DNA of 11,050 nt from Cephalothrix spiralis (lineage: Eukaryota; Nemertea; Palaeonemertea; Archinemertea; Cephalotrichidae): the NCBI GenBank assembly GCA_032353305.1, contig JAUCNG010383482.1:1-11050 (forward strand), read 5' to 3'. Position 1 is the first letter of the stretch, and every line of letters begins with the position of its first letter. Under the pieces are notes generated by a model. The model had not been told where the DNA came from. It searched no databases and was given only the letters and a program-made list of their open reading frames with translations. Positions 7,290 through 11,050 of the stretch are shown piece after piece. The translations under genes and the position numbers were made by a program.

Positions 7290-7711
7290 ATCAGGGTCAA
7301 AGTTTATAGGCCAAATATTTGTCTCTCTCCCCGAGGCCCCAAAATGGGCCAAACAATTTTAAAATCTCATTCTCATTTTCGACATTTGTATTAAATCAAG
7401 GTCTCGTAGCCAAGGTCTAACATCTTTAGCTTTGGTATACATCTGATGTTACTTCGATAGTTGATTGACGTTTTAATGATTATTCCATATGATAAGAACT
7501 TATTTACCACAACCTGCCCCTCACGAGCAAAGCAGATGGTGCTGTCACTCTGTTTTCGAAGTAAGCTCAGGCCGATATAATAGACCTTTGTCTATGAGAC
7601 CTTGATTAAATGCAATTATTGAGTGAAAAGTTCCATCTATAATCTATTTCGGCAAATTTTCAGGGTTGATAGGTTTCAGGACAAAAGTCCCAAGATTCTT
7701 ACGGGGGTGCT
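7290..7711 (+). repeat. Dispersed repeat, copy C, split by an insertion
   Basis: The left piece (about 7290-7390) contains GGCCCCAAAATGGGCC (7335-7350), like copy B, and runs to CTCATTTTCGACATTT, comparable to B's CCCTTTCGAAAATATA. The right piece (about 7611-7711) resumes with AGTTCCATCTATAATC, comparable to B's ACTTGAACCTAGAATT, then GGGTTGATAGGTTTCAGG, comparable to B's GGGTTGATGGGGTTTAGG, and CCCAAGATTCTTAC. Similarity is diverged and judged by eye. The gap between the pieces is the inverted-repeat element at 7391-7610. Confidence 0.6.
7391..7610. mobile_element. Small non-autonomous inverted-repeat element (MITE-like)
   Basis: Terminal inverted repeats of about 30 bp at 7391-7419 and 7581-7610; the shared 5' part is AATCAAGGTCTC, and imperfect pairing goes on through (C)AAGGTCTA. 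Subterminal sequences also pair loosely (GTTACTTCGATAG against the reverse complement CTTACTTCGAAAA). There is no coding capacity. TTAA is present at both outer ends (7391-7394 and 7606-7609), which could be a target duplication of piggyBac type, but in AT-rich DNA this is weak. It sits inside copy C of the dispersed repeat. Confidence 0.7.
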
Positions 7712-7876
7712 GAAAATGGGCATTCGGGTATCTTAATACTAAATGTTCCATAAATAAGTGTATAATATACAGATAACTCATTTCGCGCCAAATTCGAGTG
7801 ACGTCGGTATGATACCCAGGGTTGTACTCTTTGATACTAGATAGATATTGCTCGCAATAATCATACCGAGGCACTT

Positions 7877-7896
7877 CGAGATGCTCCGAGATGCTC
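7877..7896. repeat. 10-bp tandem duplication
   Basis: CGAGATGCTC twice in exact tandem, followed by CGA. Probably a slippage duplication. Confidence 0.8.
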
Positions 7897-7957
7897 CGAC
7901 CTATGCTTTTGTTTTTATCCTAGACGAGAAGTCGGAATCAAAGTTAACTTTTGTATA

Positions 7958-8015
7958 TTTTGGTTTTCACTTTTGACTTTTTAACTTTTGGTTTCACTTT
8001 TACTCTTTTTTTTGA
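7958..8015. repeat. T-rich imperfect direct repeat
   Basis: TTTTGGTTTTCACTTTT (7958-7974) and TTTTGGTTTCACTTTT (7986-8001), offset 28 bp and followed by more T-rich sequence. Simple pyrimidine-rich tandem repeat without sign of function. Confidence 0.7.
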
Positions 8016-8112
8016 CAAATGTGCAAATCTTAGCTTTGATTTCGGCCCTCGATTCTATAGGCCTAAGGTGTTGATGCAAAATTATTGTTTAAAATGTTTA
8101 CTTATATATTAG

Positions 8113-8187
8113 AGTGGAGGATTTAGTCAAAGTTTTCACGATAGAAGATATCGAACTGAAGCTGCATCATTTTCTTATCATGTCCAG
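8113..8187 (+). other. Possible phase-0 cassette exon in the linker (weak candidate)
   Basis: Bounded by TATATTAG and CAG|GTAAAC, exactly 75 nt (25 codons), open in phase 0, the phase in which exon f ends. It reads SGGFSQSFHDRRYRTEAASF plus five residues. The frame opens exactly at the acceptor (TAG at 8110-8112) and stays open past the donor to TGA at 8305-8307. No similarity to a known SLC37 linker, which is variable anyway. Frames of this length occur by chance in such DNA. Confidence 0.2.
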
Positions 8188-9317
8188 GTAAACAAGTTAA
8201 AAAGCGTAGAAAAGTCTGCAAGTACTAACAGTAGTAAAAGCAAACCAACTTATGTAGGTTTAAGTGTTCGAAGAGATTTTGTTATTTGTTGGTTTGATAA
8301 AGTTTGAGAAGATTCCCCTTTGTTATAAGTTTATTAAAAACGATACAAATAGTTAAAATTCCACTGGAGGATTCCGGACCTCCCCCCCCCTTGTATGTGT
8401 GCAATACCCTCGCCCTCTTGTTTTACGTACGCATTGTACATGTACGTTCAAAATATCTCAATACCTCCCCCTCGTGCGTACGTTATACAGGTCCAAATAT
8501 TATAGAAAAACAGCTAAAAACAATTAAAAAAAAACTTCTTGTGAATGAATTTGGCTGAAAATTTAGGACATTATTTAAAAAAAAGTTTTCTTTCTAAAAA
8601 ATGTCAAGGTCATTAATATATTCTTAATGGTTAATACTGAGTAGAAGCTAATCAAAAAGTAAGTTTGGAAGCGATTTCCCCACCCTATGAATTAGTACGT
8701 AAAAATGTAGTGACACCGTGTAACTAAACCATGAAGCACTGAATGTATGATTGTCTTATTTGAATAGATTCATTAGAGACTAAAGTGCATATTTAAATGA
8801 CAGGCATTATTTATCGAGAAATAGCAGTTCATTTGGCTGTTTTCCATAATATTGGGACACGCTGTATTTCGATGACCTCGTACAAAAAATCTCGTTAAAT
8901 ATTACTTAAAAATGTCTTTGGAATTTTGAATATTTCTAGGCGTTATATGTACATTCTCCAATAGCCATGAATGGGATCTGGTATATTACGGATTTCAATC
9001 GACCGACAAATAACAAAATTTAATAAGGGAAATATCTGGGTCTTAACCTAAATGCACACTTATCTTTTTTTATTTGTGTGTTGAAATAAAATGTTGAAAA
9101 TGTTTTCAACGTTCCACCGGTATGCATGTCATACTAAAGGATAGAGAGAAAATACCGTTTTTTTAATTGTAAGTCAAATATTATCGTTAATATCAAGTGC
9201 AGCAACATTAAATACACTTATATCAGAACTTTTGGCAACACACTTTCATTTTATGTCATATATCTATACTATTTTCCCCTAACTAATGCACCAGTCAATG
9301 AAATGCACCGAGGCGGG

Positions 9318-9692
9318 AAATGTCAAAATAGCGCTGAGTAGCGCTAGCGCTAGGATCGCTCAAAGGGGTGCTAGGCATCGCAGGTGGGGACACTTGCTGT
9401 CGCAATGGATCGCCCATAGGGGCGGTAGTTTTCATGTATTTTTTTTATTTTTATAGAAAAAATCAACTTGAAAATGGAACAAGCGGGCAAAAAACAGAAC
9501 AAATTTATGAAAGAATAACTTAATCTTTGTTTTGCTTTTTGAATGAATTTTATTTTTACATCCTATAAAAAAAAATTGCGCTCTGGAGCGCTATTTATGT
9601 ACCGCCACACCACCCGGGGACTTCGCGTTGAAGGAGTTTGATGGATCGGGGTGATCCCTAGGATTGCTCTTAGCTTCGCTATTTTGACATTT
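9318..9692. repeat. Foldback-type pair with 16-bp perfect terminal inverted repeat
   Basis: AAATGTCAAAATAGCG at 9318-9333 has its exact reverse complement at 9677-9692. Further in, both arms are GC-rich and share loosely matching pieces (GCGCT runs, GATC-containing stretches, GGCGGTA at 9421-9427 against its reverse complement near 9600), with an AT-rich centre. The 375-bp span looks like a decayed foldback or MITE element; no clear target duplication is seen. Confidence 0.6.
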
Positions 9693-11050
9693 TCAAGATG
9701 AATATAAGCCGATATTTTGATATAAGTTTCATGTTGCTGCTTTATAATGAAAATTTGACAGTAACATATTGTCACGCAAAAGCCTGTAAAGTACACCGCT
9801 TGTTTTAAAATAAATAGTTTAACAGAGCTGGGCAATTTCATTGATCGATATTAATCGACCCAAATTTAATTTCAGTTAAAACTTAAATATTGTTAACTCT
9901 TTTTTGGCACTATAGTTTATACTTTGCCAAAAAATTATTATAATTTAAACCTTAACATTTATTTTTATATTCTTAATAAGCAAATAAAAAATCCGCTGAC
10001 GCACAATGAATAAGAAAATAAATTATTATAAAAGTATTTTTTACATATTTTTAATTTTTTTTATTAAATTTACGACCCTTTTTGAAAATTGAACCATAAC
10101 TCAAAAATAATACAAGTTATCTCGAATATAAGAAATAAGAAAATAGTTCTGTTCTTCAATCAAATTATTCTGCCCAACTCTGTCTTAAAATGTTAAAAAA
10201 TGTAAATATTTTATCATGCTTATTAATTTAATATTTAACGCTAGATGAGATAGACGCTTCGTTTAAAAGCTGAAAAATGACTATAACAATCAAAATAAAT
10301 AACTTGATTTTTTCATTGAATATTCTGGTGTAATGTACATGCAGGTGAAAACACAATAAACCGTGTTGATACAGTATGGTCAAAAAATTCACAATAATGC
10401 GAAACAAAATCAGACATTTTGAATTTATTCTATTTTCTCTGTTGATGGGTCTGCAATAGTTTGTTGAAAAAAACTTATATGCCTCTGTTCCAATTTTCAC
10501 TACGCCATCTTACTACGGTTCTTTAGCATCGCGACATAGTTGGCTAAAGGGCCGGGGGTCGTTTATTACACTAGGTCTGCAAGTAAATAGACCCGAAACT
10601 TTATAATGAAAAGTTTGGAGTTCTTGTTTCGTATTATTGTGGATTGTTTTTACCTTTTTCCGGTGTAAGTTTTTCCGAAACTGCTAACATGGCTAAGAAC
10701 ATTTAGTTGTGTCGTATAGGTGTAATGCTATAAAATTCACTCTTGAAATTTATCTGGTGAATCTTTCTTTAGCGAGACCTGTTTTACAGTAGTGGTATAT
10801 GATAATGAATTGCATGTGATGATATATGACCCCAAGATCTATGATATGATGACCCTCTGGTATAAAGTTTCAAATTATAAAACCGTGCCTTAATTGTTTA
10901 AGTTAGCTTCCCTCTAATTTTTGGCTCATTCAAATTTCCCTGTAAGTCACAAACCGTTGAGAAAAAGTATATGAAAGTATATATTTCCTGAATGCTGCTT
11001 GGATGGAGATTCTTAAAATACCAATGAAATTGAGTTATCGACAATGATAA

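Larger units (their letters stand above)
6100..11050 (+). other. Long intron after exon f, at least 4,951 bp, running off the window
   Basis: Starts with the strong donor GTAAGT. The next SLC37 exon should encode the conserved start of helix 7 after the linker; no frame on the + strand shows it. The repeats are listed separately. No gene, RNA or regulatory feature is supported in 6120-6700, 8210-9310 or 9700-11050; short open frames there are below 100 codons and unlike any family I know. A C9 run lies at 8382-8390, followed by ACGTACG-rich sequence (8425-8485) that looks like interspersed repeat. Confidence 0.75.

Noticed and set aside
7259-7754. Larger inverted repeat: TTTATGGAACATTTTGGTAT (7259-7278) against the reverse complement of 7736-7754
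   Set aside because: The arms match, but the intervening flanks (7279-7390 and 7611-7735) do not pair and are better explained as two halves of one directly oriented repeat; kept as coincidence.
7644-7874. Minus-strand 76-codon frame with a protein-like look (MPRYDYCEQYL...)
   Set aside because: It overlaps the right piece of dispersed repeat C, resembles no family I know, and is no longer than chance frames elsewhere in the window.
9563-9841. Minus-strand 92-codon open frame
   Set aside because: It crosses the right arm of the foldback element and shows no recognisable domain.
1-11050. A novel multi-gene system, CRISPR array, phage or operon
   Set aside because: The only supported gene is a spliced animal transporter; no regularly spaced repeats, ribosome-binding sites or clustered long frames are present.

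Overview
This window is intron-rich animal nuclear DNA, AT-rich, with a single recognisable protein-coding gene on the + strand. Six short exons, at 531-609, 1246-1381, 2711-2787, 3559-3725, 4723-4766 and 5977-6099, join in a consistent reading phase. Together they give about 208 codons of an SLC37-type sugar-phosphate transporter of the major facilitator superfamily (organophosphate:phosphate antiporter branch), closest to the SLC37A1/SLC37A2 pair. The part present runs from about the second transmembrane helix through the sixth helix into the central cytoplasmic linker. The first exon(s), with the start codon and helix 1, and the last exons, with helices 7-12, lie outside the window. No promoter, start codon or 3' end of the gene is visible.

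Layout: 1-530 is the end of an upstream intron. Positions 531-6099 hold the six exons and five complete introns of about 0.6-1.3 kb. From 6100 to the end is an intron of at least 4.95 kb in which I find no sequence like the expected next SLC37 exon. Splice sites are canonical GT-AG, mostly GTAAG donors; the 44-nt fifth exon has the weaker donor GTTTGT.

The introns hold ordinary repeat debris. A tRNA-derived SINE-like element lies at about 1421-1640. A degenerate CCTGGAAA-type repeat lies at 3748-3830. A diverged dispersed repeat occurs three times (4534-4627, 6775-6891, and 7290-7711 in two pieces). A roughly 0.2-kb element with terminal inverted repeats (7391-7610) appears to have inserted into the third copy. 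Other features are a foldback pair at 9318-9692, a perfect 15-bp hairpin at 2321-2353, and a 175-bp A-rich tract at 5655-5832.

The exon structure, GT-AG introns, tRNA-derived SINE and small foldback elements point to a metazoan. The repeat style suggests a marine invertebrate such as a mollusc, but that is an impression rather than something shown. I see no operon, CRISPR array, phage, rRNA gene or novel multi-gene system. The most useful second looks are the nested repeat insertion, the in-frame microduplications in the linker exon, and splicing around exons 4-5.
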